Below are positions 1 through 14,300 of a stretch of 64,000 nt of DNA, piece by piece. Below the pieces are notes generated by a model. It did not search any database, was not told the origin of the DNA, and saw only the letters and a program-made list of their open reading frames with translations. This stretch comes from Paracentrotus lividus (Eukaryota; Echinodermata; Echinoidea; Camarodonta; Echinidae), in contig CALNVZ010003434.1 of the NCBI GenBank assembly GCA_940671915.1, positions 26,839,674-26,903,673 of the forward strand. Direction: 5' to 3'. Made by a program: the position numbers and the translations under genes. The first letter of the stretch is position 1, and the number at the start of each line of letters is the position of its first letter.

Positions 1-1030
1 ATAGCTGTAGCCAGACTACTGCCATTTTTTTTTCCTGTAGGCTTTTTAAACTTGTGGCCCATATTCTGAACGGGGGTCTACTTCCTGTGTACCACATGGG
101 CTATACCCATTTGGTCTACAAACAATTTGGTTTAATTTCCCCTTGGTCTAGCGTTCTTTCTTGCAATCGGCTTTGAGGAGTACAAAAGATAAAGTCATAT
201 CCCTCTGTGTGATATACATGTAAATGAGAGTATTGTACTTAAAAACAAAAACAAAAACAACCCTGGTCTTGTTAGGACAAGAAGGGCAGTAACTCATTTA
301 ATCTTACACAGATCTAGCGCCCTCCTAGCTCTCAACGAGATTGATTGAAAAAGCATGCAGTGAATAATCCAGACACGTGAAGGAAATTGAAAGAAAAGGG
401 TGCAGGCAGGGTTGTAGACAGAGACAATATGGGCAGGATTAAATAAATATAATTATGTACGTAAATAAAAACTTGTCTTTTCACTAACACTTCCCATCAA
501 ATTTAACGATCACATTGAAGATAGGAAGGAACTAATGAAATATGCAACATGAAATTAGAACACTTAATTCATGCATGTAGATCAAGGCAGCTAACATTAT
601 TGCATTAGCTCTTTATTTTTAGAAACGTCGAAGGCAGGGTGGTCCTGTTAATTAATGAACCTACTTCATTTCGTTCACATGCTGTTATAACACATACACA
701 GATTTTCCTCATGAAGTTCAGCATCATTTGCCTACAGACCCGCATAGCCTGAAATCAATTTAGACGTTTCAACCCTAATCATGGTCTAAATTATAATCTA
801 CCATGAGATGCTAAACAGTTAAATTTAACAATTACATTGTGATAGTTATTACCAGCAAAACAAAGATCATATTTGCTGTTTTGTTTTGTTTTTGTTATGT
901 ATTGTATTTTTGATGCGGAGGAGGGAGACACTATTTTTTCTTGAGCTTGGAGGCCCAAAGTAAATCAATACCACCCATATAAGTCGCTTGAACCCTGTTC
1001 AGTACAAAATAACCATAATCTTGAACTTAC
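1..1030. other. Last visible SBNO1 intron, no exon seen
   Basis: AT-rich sequence following the donor of exon 28 in gene orientation. The final SBNO1 exon(s), expected to encode the LIIPANC-like end, were not recognised. Short simple-sequence runs only. Confidence 0.5.
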
Positions 1031-1205
1031 CAACAAGTTTTCCTCTGTCCGTCTTGAGGCGTATAATCTGCATGACAGCACCGTTCCTTGGGTTGAGCCT
1101 GAGGACTTCTTCCACTCTAGCCCATACACTCAATACAGCACCAGAGAGAACATAGAAGGTACGACGTCTCAAACCTATCTCACAGGGCAGACCTACCATG
1201 GCTGA
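1031..1205 (-). CDS. SBNO1: SBNO1 coding exon 28 (last one in window)
   Basis: It encodes [36 protein letters not shown] and [15 protein letters not shown], matching LGLVCEIGLRCRTYYVLCG in human. Acceptors at 1206/1207 or 1202/1203 are possible, and neither fits the phase of exon 27, so a small exon (human has RGNCKK here) is probably missed. The donor GTAAGT shows the gene continues beyond the left edge. Confidence 0.93.
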
Positions 1206-4200
1206 CTTACATGTTCCTTTCCTAGTAGATTAAATGAATATAAACATAAATAAGGGATATGTAATTTAAAGATACTTTTAAAATGTACATATAAGGACTG
1301 AAATGTACATCATGGGAATAAGAAATATATAAGTATATGTGTATTTTTGGAATGGACCTCTATTGGCTATCTTTGAGTACCATTCCTTGACCTTTGAACT
1401 CCATACTCCAAAATCAAATCACATCATCTTTCTATGGTGATAAATACCATCATAAAGTTCAGCTTCATATCTCAAGTGGTTCTTAAGATATCACAATAAC
1501 GGTGAAGCAGGACGAACTGACAACCCGAAACATGATGCCTCCGGCGCTAACTTCAATGGTGGAGGCATAAAAATGAAAAAACTTCTAAACAGACATTGAG
1601 TCATAAAGCCTGGCACCTTCAACGACATGAAATATTTTCAATTGTTTCCCGCACATGACAAACTAAGGAAAAAACAGATTCTACAAGTTAAAAAAGAAGA
1701 AGAAAAGACATAAGAAGAATCTTTTTGTCCCATAGGATTCTAAATCTAACATCATGCACATGTACGAGTGCCTATTAAAATACAATGGATGAGTTTTACA
1801 CTGCTGTTTAGAATCATCAAGGATATATCAAGGAAGTTAAAGTGTCATCAATGATCATCATCATTGTATGACAACCATAGAGCAAGTATGGTAGATGAGG
1901 AAAGTCATCATTTGTCAACGATCGTCTGGACTGTGGTTGGCTTCTGAATCCAATCTCTCAAGAAATTAAAGAGGTCTTTCCTTTCAGAATGTCTGAGGAA
2001 TAAGGCAAGGACCAAAAAAGGGGTCGTTCGTCTTAATAAGGCAAGAAGAGGAGACATTAGAAGGAAAAACAATGCAAGTCATACATCTCTCTGATGATCA
2101 CTTTTATGGTATCTTTCATGATCTGGGCTGTGTTTCATCAAGTCGTTCGTAAAGTTATAAATGAATTTTCAAACGATTGGAACATGTTCTTGGGTGCTAT
2201 ACTAATCACCATGCTTAATCATTTAGCACAAGAACTGATCACCAGTCATTTGCAATTTACGAACGACTTGGTGAAACGACCCCCTGGTGTCTTTCATGAC
2301 TCCTTCTATTTGTCTGAACTGCACTATCTAATGTGAAGCTGCATTCACATATCGCTGATTTAGATGACAGTTTAACCCTAGAAGGGCTGGGTTTTTTTGG
2401 TCATCTCATGACTGGGGGAGGGGGGTTCCGCCATAAAAAGTCATTTTTTCTAAAATATATGATCTATTTCACCTGTGCCGTCGATATATCATGAAACCTA
2501 TGTTCATATACATGCCTCTATCAAATTAACCCATTCCTTTATCAAGAACCATAAAAAAAGACAAATTTAATGGAATTTACATACACAAACACATGGGAGT
2601 GCTGCTCGCAGGTGACGTCACAAAATCAAAACTTTAAATATTCAGAACTTCACCATTTTTTGGTCAATTTTCTTCAAACTTTCACTAATATTTTCTCTTA
2701 TTTTTCTGCATTTTTAAAAACCAAAAAATATCAGGGTTAACTTCCCCTTTAAATAATGCTCCAAAGCTGCTAATTTTTTATTTATAAACTCATTGTGAGA
2801 TTCTGATGAAATGGATTTAAAAAAAAATTCTGTATCAAATTTCATTTCTTATGTATTTCATAATTTTTTTAATTTCTTACGTATTTCTTTGTTTTTCAAC
2901 TTTTTGTTTTCTATTGTTTTTTCTATGAGAATTGTCGGCGACATTATCACAACCACAAAGAAGCAGTAAAAGCAAAAATAATCATAAATTTATGAATGAA
3001 TACATTAATAAATTACATACATTAATAATACAGTACCCAGACATCACAAATTTGGTCTTAAAAGTTGCGCGAGACTTGAAAGAAAAAAAGTCATGAAACG
3101 GCGTGTCGACAGCTTTATGCATTACCGAGATCTTGCTCGAAACGTCGAGGGGGGACAGAATCCTTTTATGGTTATTTGTGGTTCATCCCTTAACCCTAAT
3201 AAGACTGGGGTGCTTTGGTAACTGTCAATACTGGGGGGGGGGGCATGATGGCCCCCCCAAGATCTTGGCCGCCGATCGCGCGACTGCGCTAAAAATTTGC
3301 ATGATGGTGGTGAGCCAAGTAATCTACAAGACTGCGCTGTTAATTTTCCGAAATTATATCGATTTTTTTTAATATGAATTAATTATGCTAATTTATGCAT
3401 GATATCATACTTTTTGCTCTAATTGAAAAAAATAGAGCTCCTGGAAAGCTAATTTTGTGTATTATTATTCCTCATAGCATTCCTAACAATTGTAATAGGA
3501 AAAAATTCTGGTATCGAAATTATTGTTTTTCTTTTTTTTTTCTTAAAAATTATTGAAGAACCATTTTGAAGCATAATTACGCTAAAATAAATTGAATTCA
3601 GCCAATGAAAGTGAAAAAAAATCATATCTTTATGAATTAGGTGAGAAAACTCCATTTGCATTGACTTTGTACACAAAATCACGTTTTTGAGCCGTTTTCA
3701 GTCTGACGGAGATTTTTTTAAATAGTGCAGCGTCGTAACGGTATGATTGATTTTCGCAAAAATGGTTTGAAAAGATGCGCGAGACTTAAAAGTAAAAAGT
3801 TCGTGAGTTCGAAACCCGACAGAATCATACCAAGGACTTACAAAATTGGTACCTAAAGTTGCCTTTTAACAAGGAGCTTGAGGTAATAATAACATCATGC
3901 AGGGCCGGCTGGGACAACTGTTGTCAGAACTGAAGTGGCTACCCTAGGTAAATAAAACAATATTATTATTATTATTATAAAAGTCAGCACGTGGCGTGAT
4001 AAAAAAAATTCGCACGGCGGAGTGGTCGCGGAAAATGCCATGATGGCCCCCCCCCTCCCCCAGTCTTTTGAGGGTTAACATATACATGTATCTAGCTATC
4101 TCTGTGTTATGAGGTATCAACATGACACATAGCGCTTTGTAAGGCAAGCACAATAAAAAAGAAAATGTGTCATCTTGATTATTGACACCATCTGATACGT

Positions 4201-5241
4201 CTGACCAGACCAAGGGGATATCACTACAATATATCCTTGACCAGATGCTCTCCCTATACAGCACTGAACAAACCATCATCTGCCATGCAGCTTTAGACCC
4301 ATCTACCCACAATGCAATGCAAACATACACTGAAGCGTCTCAAGACAGGATGATTCATGTTGCTATGGCAACAGACATAGAATGAGCATGGAGGATCTAT
4401 AAATTTATCACAGGAGTAGTATGATGTCTCCAGCGAAGCCATTTGAATGTTGATGGAGGGGTTGAAACATTAGGCTGCATCCACATTAGAGCGAATGTGA
4501 ATCTATCTGGAAAAAGAGTAATGTGATCAGAATCACCTAAAATTTAGTTCTAACAGAATATTTGTCCCAGGTACCCTACTAGGTCAGCCCAGCTGTGAAG
4601 ACATCAAAAGTAAGTCATTTCCTAATCAAAGGGTAATAAATCTTGATAAGCATGTGTGGATACATTATGTGATTTTTTTTAAATGTTGTATTTCTTCAAG
4701 TTAGATACTATGATGTCACTTTAGCATGTAATGTACAACACCTATAAACAATGAATATTGATTGTCATCATTATTGCATCTTAATTTACAACCCTGGGTA
4801 GACAAGTGAGAAATATCATGTAGTATAATTTCTTGAAGATGAAGTTTGGTTGAGAGCCTTGGAGACAGCTGTGTTATGTTTAGCAATAATGCAGACAGCC
4901 CAGGGAATTATGGATAATTGACAAGGAGGTTGTGAAGAATTAGCAAGTCAGGAAAGGAAACGAGAACATTCGTGACAGAGAGGAAGATGAAAGATGCACT
5001 TCCTATTAATGTGATGAGAGTAAGAAATACAAAGAGAGATGAGGAGAGAGAGAGAGAAGGAGAGAGAGAGAGAGAGAGGAAGAGAAAGAAAATTCATTTA
5101 AAATTGATACTTCCTATAAATTTGCGGTGAGTACCGGTACGAGAGATGAATAGAGAAAAAGAAAGACAGAAGGAGAGATTGGAAGAATGACAGAGAGCTT
5201 GAGATAGTTACAGAAAAATAGAGTATAAGATGAAGAGAGAC

Positions 5242-5278
<37 letters not shown>

Positions 5279-5349
5279 CAGAGAAAGAGAGAGAGAGAGA
5301 GACAGAGAGACAGACAGAGAAAGAGAGTGAGAGAGAGAGAGAGAGAGAC

Positions 5350-5386
<37 letters not shown>

Positions 5387-8300
5387 AGAGGGGTAGAGAA
5401 AGGTGACAGTTATTTGACAGCAAGGACAGTGAGAGCACACAAACTAGGGAGAAGGGAATGGAAAATCCACAGATGACTATAAAAAGGTTATTCAAGGATC
5501 ACCAAATCAATAAGTTACACTTTTGATAACAAATGTACATGAGACCTTTCCCGTAATAACCCAAGACTAAGCCCACATTCATGTATATACGGGATGAATA
5601 AATGGCTCTAGAATATTCCTACTGTTGCCCTTGTATAATTTCACTCGTTATTGCATTAACAAATAATAAAAAAAACCTTGTAAGATTAGAATTATTAGAC
5701 ATTCCTAAATACGGATGTCTTTGTTTAATCTTTAAATGAAAAGATTTGTGGCAACCATATTTGGCAAACACTAATCAATGGTCTTTGTAAACAAAAAAAA
5801 TGAATAAATAAAAAAATCTTTCTTCGACAGGTTAGCAAAATCAGATAATGCAATCATTCTTATTCTCTAAAAAATCCCCTCAAATTCATGACAACATTCC
5901 AGTAAAAATAGGAAGCATCTCTTGACACAATCTATCTGATCCGATTGGAATGACATCATCCAGGAAGTTCTTAGAATTCATTAATTTATTTATTACGTCT
6001 TATTTTACCAGGGTGACTCTGTCATTTGGTCAACACTGTTATGCTTAGAGGTCCTGGAATGTACCATAGACACACTCTGCTTGTGTCTTCAAGGACACTT
6101 CCAAAGTGCATATCACATTCTACTACCATAAGAACTTCATCAGTCATCTGAATGCGTTGAAGATATACATCAGCGCTACGGTGGATACAGGTGACATATA
6201 AGCTGACAGACATATGAATGAGGAATGCCAACTAGCTTATCACTGACACAATACAGAGTTACAGGGACTACAGGTAGTGACCAGCAGCTTCCTATACAAG
6301 ATATGACTCATACACAGGATAGGGGATAGTCTACTAGGAGGGTAGGGCAGGTTAGGGGAGACAGACAGACATACAGAGCTCTTTAGGGGATTTACCAGGG
6401 ATATAATAAGAGAGAATGTAATACAATACATTTCATTATTTGTTTATTTCCTGCATTTTTTCCCCTAAGAGTTGTTCAGGGTTTTCTAGGGCTGAACTCT
6501 CATTCTCTCTGTGATGGCGACTTTATTATTTCTTTTTCTGAATACACATAAATGGCGGACAATTTAGTATCAAAATAAGAAATAAAAATAAAGAAATACT
6601 AGGATTAATGAATAGATTATACAACAAAACGAAAAGTAAGAAAAAGGCAGAGAGTAATTTAACCCTGGAAAGTTCAACTCCAAGTTCTGCTTTTTGTTTC
6701 TTTTTTTTTATAGGTCATCTTACACCTGAGTGGGGGGTGGATTCCCCTGCCCTTTTAGGGTTTCGGGCTATGTAGAACTATGAAAAACAAAAAGAAAATG
6801 AGCTGAATGTAATATGAGTAATAAGGAGGCGACAAACATCTTTACAATCCAAGGTATTCTTGGTTAAAACAGAGATCCATAGAGTAAATAGAAATCATCT
6901 AGGAATATATGGAGGAAACAAACAGCTGTTGAGAACCAAAATATGATTGTAATGATTGGATATTAAGTGTATGACCTGTGGCTTCCTATCTTGGGTAACA
7001 CTAGCTGTGACTCACTTAGTATCAGATGATGAAGCAATAGCCTTGCTAACATTGATGAGGTAGAAGAAGGCATCGATGTACACCTTTGGCGTAAATCCAG
7101 TCACGGTTTCTATTCATCAGGGGGGGGGGGGATGACGCTTTGTATTATTATGTAACCCCCCCCCCCCCCCCCCCCCCCCGATGAATAAACCGATTTTTTT
7201 TTTTTTTTTTTTTTTTTTTTCCCCCCACATTCAGAGAACTGCCATGGTCACTAACAGGTCATCAGATGTGTTTTGTTTTTATTTTTGGAAGTGTATGTCC
7301 AGCAGCTAGCATCTGGCAGTCGTCAGTTCTAGCGATTCCTGTCCTTTCAATACGGCTATAGACGAATTCGGTTTGGGAGATGTTCTGTCATGGTGGCTGC
7401 CATTGCTGGGGGGCTTCCAATGTACTACGCATGATCCCTATGTGCGCATGTATGCTTAACAAAGGAAAATGTACAAATGTGCAGACATACGCGCACATGG
7501 CCCATGCGTAGTACACTGGGTAACCCACAGCTATATGGCGGGCACATAGAGGGCTCACTTCCATAAAATGCTGCCCGAACTAGTCTATACAGACCTGCCA
7601 ACAAAAAAACGTATTCCGTACTTTTTCTATCCTCTTTCGCTTCTTAAGGGGGTACTAAGATCTATAGATGTCTATGAATGCACATCACCATCATGCCATA
7701 CTACATCGCACCTGTCTTCATAGAAAACATTTAATTGTCCAATGAATTGTCTATGTCCCTCATTTACCAGAACGAATGCCTTTGGTGCAGGGATGACACA
7801 CTTGTCAAAATGTTTGTCATATTTACCTTGTTTTCTATTGAAAATAATTGAATAATAAAAGGTTTTCAGGTCGACAGGTGGATGGAGATTGACATTTTTA
7901 ATGATCTGAATAATTATTGACATTTAATGAGTTTGGTACCCCTTATCCAAATGAAAAAGACAAAAATACGCTTTTAGGTTGGCAGTACTGTCTATAGCAT
8001 GATTACAGCCATCTTGCTCCTGTATGCCTGAAAATTTGTGCACCTCCTTGTATCCAAGGCAAGGGTTTTTAAGAAAAGCGACGCAGATCAGACAGAGAGA
8101 TGCATGGCTGACAAACAACCAGTCGAGACCATGGCAAAAGAAATAACAATTAGCATTAGACCAGAGTAAAAAAAAAAGAGTGTATGTGTAGATGCCTGAG
8201 ATGAAGGTAGTGTTTTCAAAATATGTGACCGAGTTTCACAAAACCAGGCGGATCTCGGAAAAATTGAAAATCAAGTTGTTATATAATTTAGAATCTCTAC

Positions 8301-11300
8301 ATTATAAGCTTTAGAATGGTACATAATATGGCTTGGTTTCCCAACTATAAGTTACTCTACGACGCGATCAAAATAAGGAAAGCTGCCCGACTTGATTTCT
8401 AAATAGCAGAGATAATCGCGCTCAAAGTTTCGGTGCGAAACGAAGAATGAGCTCCATGAGCAAGTAAGTTGAGCAAATCGGCCCTCAGCAACGCTACCTT
8501 GAACTTACACCAGATGCAAACAATGATAAAGGCTGATAAATGATAAAATGCTCGATTTGGACAAGATCATCTTTTCCGACTTCCGCCTGGTTTCGTGGCC
8601 TGCGGTCACAGATAAGAAGAGTAATATCTTGGTCACAACCAGTGAGGCAAGCTTTTTTCAAGTGCATGTCCTGTGGTGGGCAGCTGCCAACTCCTCCAAT
8701 TGCTTGCTGTCATAAAAGAATTTAAGTTAAGAACAAAGATTGTATGTCTGTATGTGGGTAGGAAGAGCAATTGCCTGGATGCATGATGGGAAGTTGACTC
8801 TTACACGGGGCTCAAAGAAATAAAATAAGAACTCACCAGAAGATATGAGCGCACTTGTTCTCCGAGGCTGAATAGAGGGCGTCCCAGAATGGCTTCGCTT
8901 CGTCTGGTAGAACCTTCCTGAATCTTAGTTTGAGTTCACTGACGGTCTCTAGTTTGCTTTGTAGACCAATGTTTGGTTTGAAGATCTGTAAGGAACCCTT
9001 CTTATTGGAGCCCGAGGATGGAGGGAACCGGGCTAGCACTGATACCTTTCGACCAAACCTCATCTGAGAAGGAAATGTGAATGATTGTGTTGAACTAAAT
9101 TTGAATTTTATTCAAGTATACAGAGGAAAATAATCTGAGAGTCAAGTGTATTGAGGAAACTTCTCTGAGAGTAAAGTAGTTTGTAGTTGTAATTCTCATT
9201 GTATAATGTAAGCAATGGGAATTGTACATAACCATGAACATACTATGAGCTTAAAGCTCATATAAAGTTTTGGGAGAATAGAAAATAGTTGTTGTGTTTT
9301 ACTTCCATAGCACAAAAATAAGTGAAGACCTCACTTAAGCCCTGTGTACAAAATAATTTGCTATAAAATCCATTCGACGATCTAAGAACATCTCAATCTG
9401 CAGGGCCCCTGTAACACAAAGGTTTGCAATCAATTGTAGATTTCAAAGGACTACTCTTGATTTGTTGCTATTCAGTTTTTTTTACCAAAAGTGCATGCAA
9501 CAACTATCTTGATTGGCACTGCCATTTTGCCATTAATTACAAAGCTTTGACTTAGGGGGCTCTGGACATGATCTCATAGGGAGATTGAATTATATGCCAA
9601 TGATCTAATTTTGTTTAACACTACACACATGATAGCAAAGAGTTAATAAGAGTGATTACATACCAGTTGTGAGATGTAGAATCCCTCTTCTGGATGTGAG
9701 AGTTCACTCCACATATCAATGGCTTTCTTCCATGACATACCTCTCTCAGCACCGACCTTAAATGATATAGATAATATTAATAGTTATATCAATTGCTTTC
9801 TTCCATGATATGACCCGCTCAGCTCCTACCTTAAATAGATCATATCAATAGTTATAGAAATCGCTTTCTTTCATGACATTCCCCTCTCAGCTCCGACCTA
9901 AAAATGAAAATATGGTAACATTGTTTCTGTTACAGTGTTATTTACTACTGCTCATTGAGCTATGGTAGTTCTTTCCATCACATTACATTCTAAGCGCCCA
10001 AGCAGTCCCATTTAAGAAATTTCATTCGATCATCTCATCTCAATTGTGAACATAGAACAAAGTTGTTCACCTTTGGATAAATTGAAGTACAGGATATATG
10101 GCCATATCCTAACACAAGGTGGTTCGCGAACCACAAGTCTCGCCTGATTTCACTATCAATAAAACATGCAATATGACCTTTTGACCCCAAGATGGCCTTT
10201 GATGTAACCTTTGTAGGTATCATATTATGTGACAATACCTAATTAACATTTATTCGAAGTTTAAACAAAATTTATGCAAAAATAAAGAAATCAGGACATG
10301 TTTAAGAAAAGTTGACCTTTAAGTTGACCTTTTGACCATTATATGAACTTTGATCTCATCATCCTCATCAACAGACATGTGGTATTACCCGAGAATCATT
10401 TGTAACAACACTATGAACACAATTGATATAGAAATAAAGAAAACAAAAAGTTCCAAGAAAATTTGACCTTGAAGTTGACCTTTTGACACCTATATGACTT
10501 TTGATCTCAGCATCCTCATCAACACACATGTGGTACTACCCAAGAATCATTTGTACCATGTGTGAACACAATTGATGGAGAAATAAAGAAATGAGAGCAA
10601 GTTAAACAAAAACTTTAACATTTTTGTAAAAGATGGTCTCATTGCAGTTGACCTTTTGACCCCTAGATGACCTTTGACCCCATCATCCTTATCAAAACAT
10701 ATTTGGTATTACCCAAGTATCATTTGTACCAAGTGTGAACACAAATGATGCAGAAATAAAGAAATGAGAGCAAGTTACACAAAAAAAGTAAAAAATGTAA
10801 CAGACCAACAGAAACGTAACAGACCAACAAAAAACGTAACAGACCAACAGGAAAAGTGATCACTAGGTCTCTGCTAAACTTTGTTCAGGTGAGACAAAAA
10901 ACTACATATCTACATAAATTTCAGCACTATCAGCACTCTTTTAGTGAAAAGGATATAGTGCTTCATATGAACTCAATACACTAATCATAATAATGAGTTT
11001 ACCTTGTGGAGTTCTGTTGTAGTGTTGCCTGATATAGCGACAAATGTGTCGGTGTGTATCCTTCTAATGTCCATTCTCTCGTTGCTGATATCTGTGGAAG
11101 GAAAAAATATATATCTTTTTGGATATGCAATTTACATGTATGAAGGAGTCAGAGTACACATGTATTTTCATATAGGACTGGTAAAACAGCTGTCTGAAAT
11201 GATTCACAAAATTGCTGAAAAGACAAGGACAGTCAATTATAGAAGGTACATGTACATGTACATGTAAATACTGAAAACATTTGGGGGATACCGTGATAAA

Positions 11301-14300
11301 AAATAAAACACCACAGCAAAGGAATACAAAATTTAGCATGTCAGATCTATACATAATAAAGCATGTAGCCTTACATTATTTTGCAGTCAATATTCATATT
11401 GTTATCATGGTTTACAGGAGAAGAGAAGACATCACTAAATGTTTGTTTGTTGTTTTTTTTTAAGAAGAAAACATTAAAGGTTAATTAATCCATAGTAAAT
11501 CGAGTTTCAACTAAATCAATTTAGTGTGATTACACAAAATGTGTACAAGACATCTATAGCATGGCATTACTTCAATCAAGTGGCAAACATTTGTGACAGT
11601 CTCTTAGTTCATTGCCAGTTAAACTTCATATGAACAAAATATTTGAAAAATTTGGTATAAGCCTCCTCAGTGATAAATCAGTAAAACCCCAACCATGTTC
11701 TTACCCATAATACCAGCATCCCATTGACCCTCCTTCTTAGCTCTTGATATAATGGTAACCATGGTATCACTGAAGTACTTGAAGAGTGAATTCTGTAGAT
11801 CAACTTCCATACCAAGAAGTCTGTTCAGAAACTTTGGCATACTGCTGTAATCTGAATGAAGAATGAGGTGAACAAATAATGTCAACAAATCTCCCAATGG
11901 CGTTCTATCAAATATATAAAGAATTTATATGGCACTGTTGCTATATTAAAAAAAATCAAGACATCACAGAAATTGGTTATTGTCTAATGAAATCGCAAAC
12001 TAGTAAATGGATGGAGAAGCAGAGTTTCTCCATACGAAAGCATTGATAACTCTTCTTGTAACATTATATTTACCATTCGTAACTTAGTTATACTTAAAAC
12101 TACAAGTGTTTGGGATCTGTACCATTGTCCTATAATTCTTCACGTGTAGAGAACTTATGGTGTTATACTAAGAAATGTGCTTTTATTATTATCATATTGT
12201 ACGGAAGATGCTAATCATCGTGTTAGAAGAGTATGCGAAATGAAGTTATTCAGTTGTCTCACGAGGCGCGACGGAGTTGTCTACAAGATATCATGCTGTA
12301 CTTGCGACAAAGTCTAAATCGGCAAAACAGTAGACCAGTCGGAGGAGGATGACTGAGCATCGTCGGGATGTTCAGCATCGGCGCACAGACAGCTGGGCAG
12401 TCGTAGAACATGCGTAGGACTCCAATCACCAGCCTGATTGGAAGGAAGTCTGATGCATAGCGCAAGACAAGCACTGGTACACAAGACGCGTTAAAGAAGC
12501 TATCCAGATTCGTTTACATTCCGAACAACATTAACCGAGACAACGGCATTGACATTCCTAAAGAGAATGGTTACCCACTATCCGACGCCAGAGTGGGTAG
12601 ATAGAGAGAGTGGCGACAACGGAAGTTGTTTCTGATTGGTCAATTTTTTCATGGGGCTCAAAATGGAACTATTTTAAAAGCAGTTGATGCCCTCAACAGC
12701 TGATTCAGTGCCAATGGAACTTTTTTTGCAACCAGCTGATGTGTTTTAATCATACGCTGCCAGGATGCGCGGTCAGGATGCGTCTTAACATAATTGCGCA
12801 ATGATCACAAAAATAGTTCCTTTCAGCTCCCCATGTTTGACCTTTGACTGTGCGCACCTAGTTTTGGGTACGCGTGTCGTCACTCTCTCTATCTACCCAC
12901 TCTGTCCAAAGCCATGCACCGCCCTCTACTGCTGGCGGGGGTGAAGCCCGGCACATTTCATCCACGTCCGCACTGTCTGATCACTGCGACCCAGCCACTT
13001 GCATTCCTGCAACGTCCGCAAGCTCACTTGCCGCTGCCCTGACCAATAGCAGTGCAGCGTCCGTTCCCGCCTTAATTTCGACCAATAGCAGCGCGGCCAC
13101 TGCTCCGGCAGCGCCAAACATCAGCGCATTGACCAATCGCAGTGCGGTTGCCGCTCGGGCGGAGCCAAACAATTATGCTCGGAATCTTCGCCACCGCTAT
13201 AAATTGCGTTCGCAACAGCGCTCCGTCACATTGCCAGATGAAGGCTGGCAGAAGCAGCCGAAAACGTCGCAATATCCTACGATTGAAACTTTGTGAGACA
13301 ACTGAATAACTTCATTTCGCATATTATTATGTTATTGGAAAACTTGGAATCTCTAAAATCCGAAAGCAAATAAAACCTAAATTCAAATATGAATTCTAAT
13401 GACTTATTTGAGCGGGTGGGTCACAATAATTTTTAACCTTCTAAATATCTGAGATGAAGAGTTTTGTTATTGATTGGCTTTCAGAATTCCTCCAAAGAAA
13501 AATCACAAAGTAAAGAGGCGTTCAGTTTACCTTTTTCAAAGAAGTACATATCATGGTCCTCATTGTAGGACAAAAGACCGACACCAACCAAAGCTTTCTT
13601 CACATCTAGAAGAAGAAAGAGAGTGTAAACAAGTACAGAGGTAGTCATTTTTACGGTAAGTTCTTCAACAGAATATTATCAGTCTCATTGGAAATCCTGA
13701 AACATAACAGTTGTCACACGTCGTCATCGCATTCTTGTAACATATATGTACATGCACAAGAAGAAGATGACCTTGCAGATTTGAATGAGATGAATTCGAT
13801 TTAGCAAAATAATCTTAACATTTTGGGAAATTCTCCAGGTAATCAGTCAAGTTATATCATGTTCAATTTCCAGCACTCTAACGCAAAAAAATAAAAGCCA
13901 CCACAGCTTGTCAAAGGAAAGGTAATTCCATATGTTATTGTGCATTGGCCGCCATGTTTTTTCAATGCTCTGAACATTTGACATGCTTGAGATACAAGGC
14001 TTCATCAGCCCACCGATGATATGGCATTCAAACTAATTTAATGAGCAAATAATCACTGTTGATGAAAGTGATGGGCAAACTATCACTTCAGAGGTAAGCT
14101 GGATAGATATCTTTCCACAGCAAAGCTGAGGAAAGATAGCATGTACATGTTCATCCATCTTGCCAAGAAAGTGATAGTTTGCCTCGTCACTTGATATATA
14201 TAAAATAAAAATATCTTCCACACTTTGTCACTTCAAGATGAAATTACACATACCAGTAAAGAATGATTCTCCACCGGGTGGTTCTACGATAGGAGTATCC

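Larger units (their letters stand above)
1206..8836. other. Long SBNO1 intron 27 filled with MITEs
   Basis: No convincing exon was seen, apart from a small one that must be missing between exons 27 and 28. It contains TIR elements (2125-2284, 3194-4074, 7361-7585, 8224-8610), a truncated MITE (2437-2754), a SINE fragment and a GA-rich tract. The 4.1-7.1 kb part is otherwise unassigned. Confidence 0.6.
12234..13321. mobile_element. TA-flanked TIR element carrying a promoter-like segment
   Basis: Perfect 29-bp TIRs start TGCGAAATGAAGTTATTCAG, with TA on both sides (12232-12233, 13322-13323), total 1,088 bp. The interior is GC-rich and holds a second inverted repeat (12590-12903) and a CCAAT/TATA segment at 13040-13205. 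The open frame at 12874-13296 is Ala/Ser/Thr-rich and looks like a by-product of repeats. No transposase. Confidence 0.85.

Noticed and set aside
4182-4385. 67-residue plus-strand frame next to MITE copy A
   Set aside because: No family resemblance and no splice or promoter context; too short to support.
5114-5495. Long Ser/Leu-repeat reading frames on the minus strand
   Set aside because: They are translations of the GA microsatellite; the same applies to the frames at 33124-33395, 37739-38139, 51467-51740 and 57050-57430.
12874-13296. 140-residue Ala/Ser/Thr-rich open frame
   Set aside because: It is GC-rich and repetitive because of the CCAAT repeats, starts at a non-standard context and lies inside a TIR element; there is no domain.
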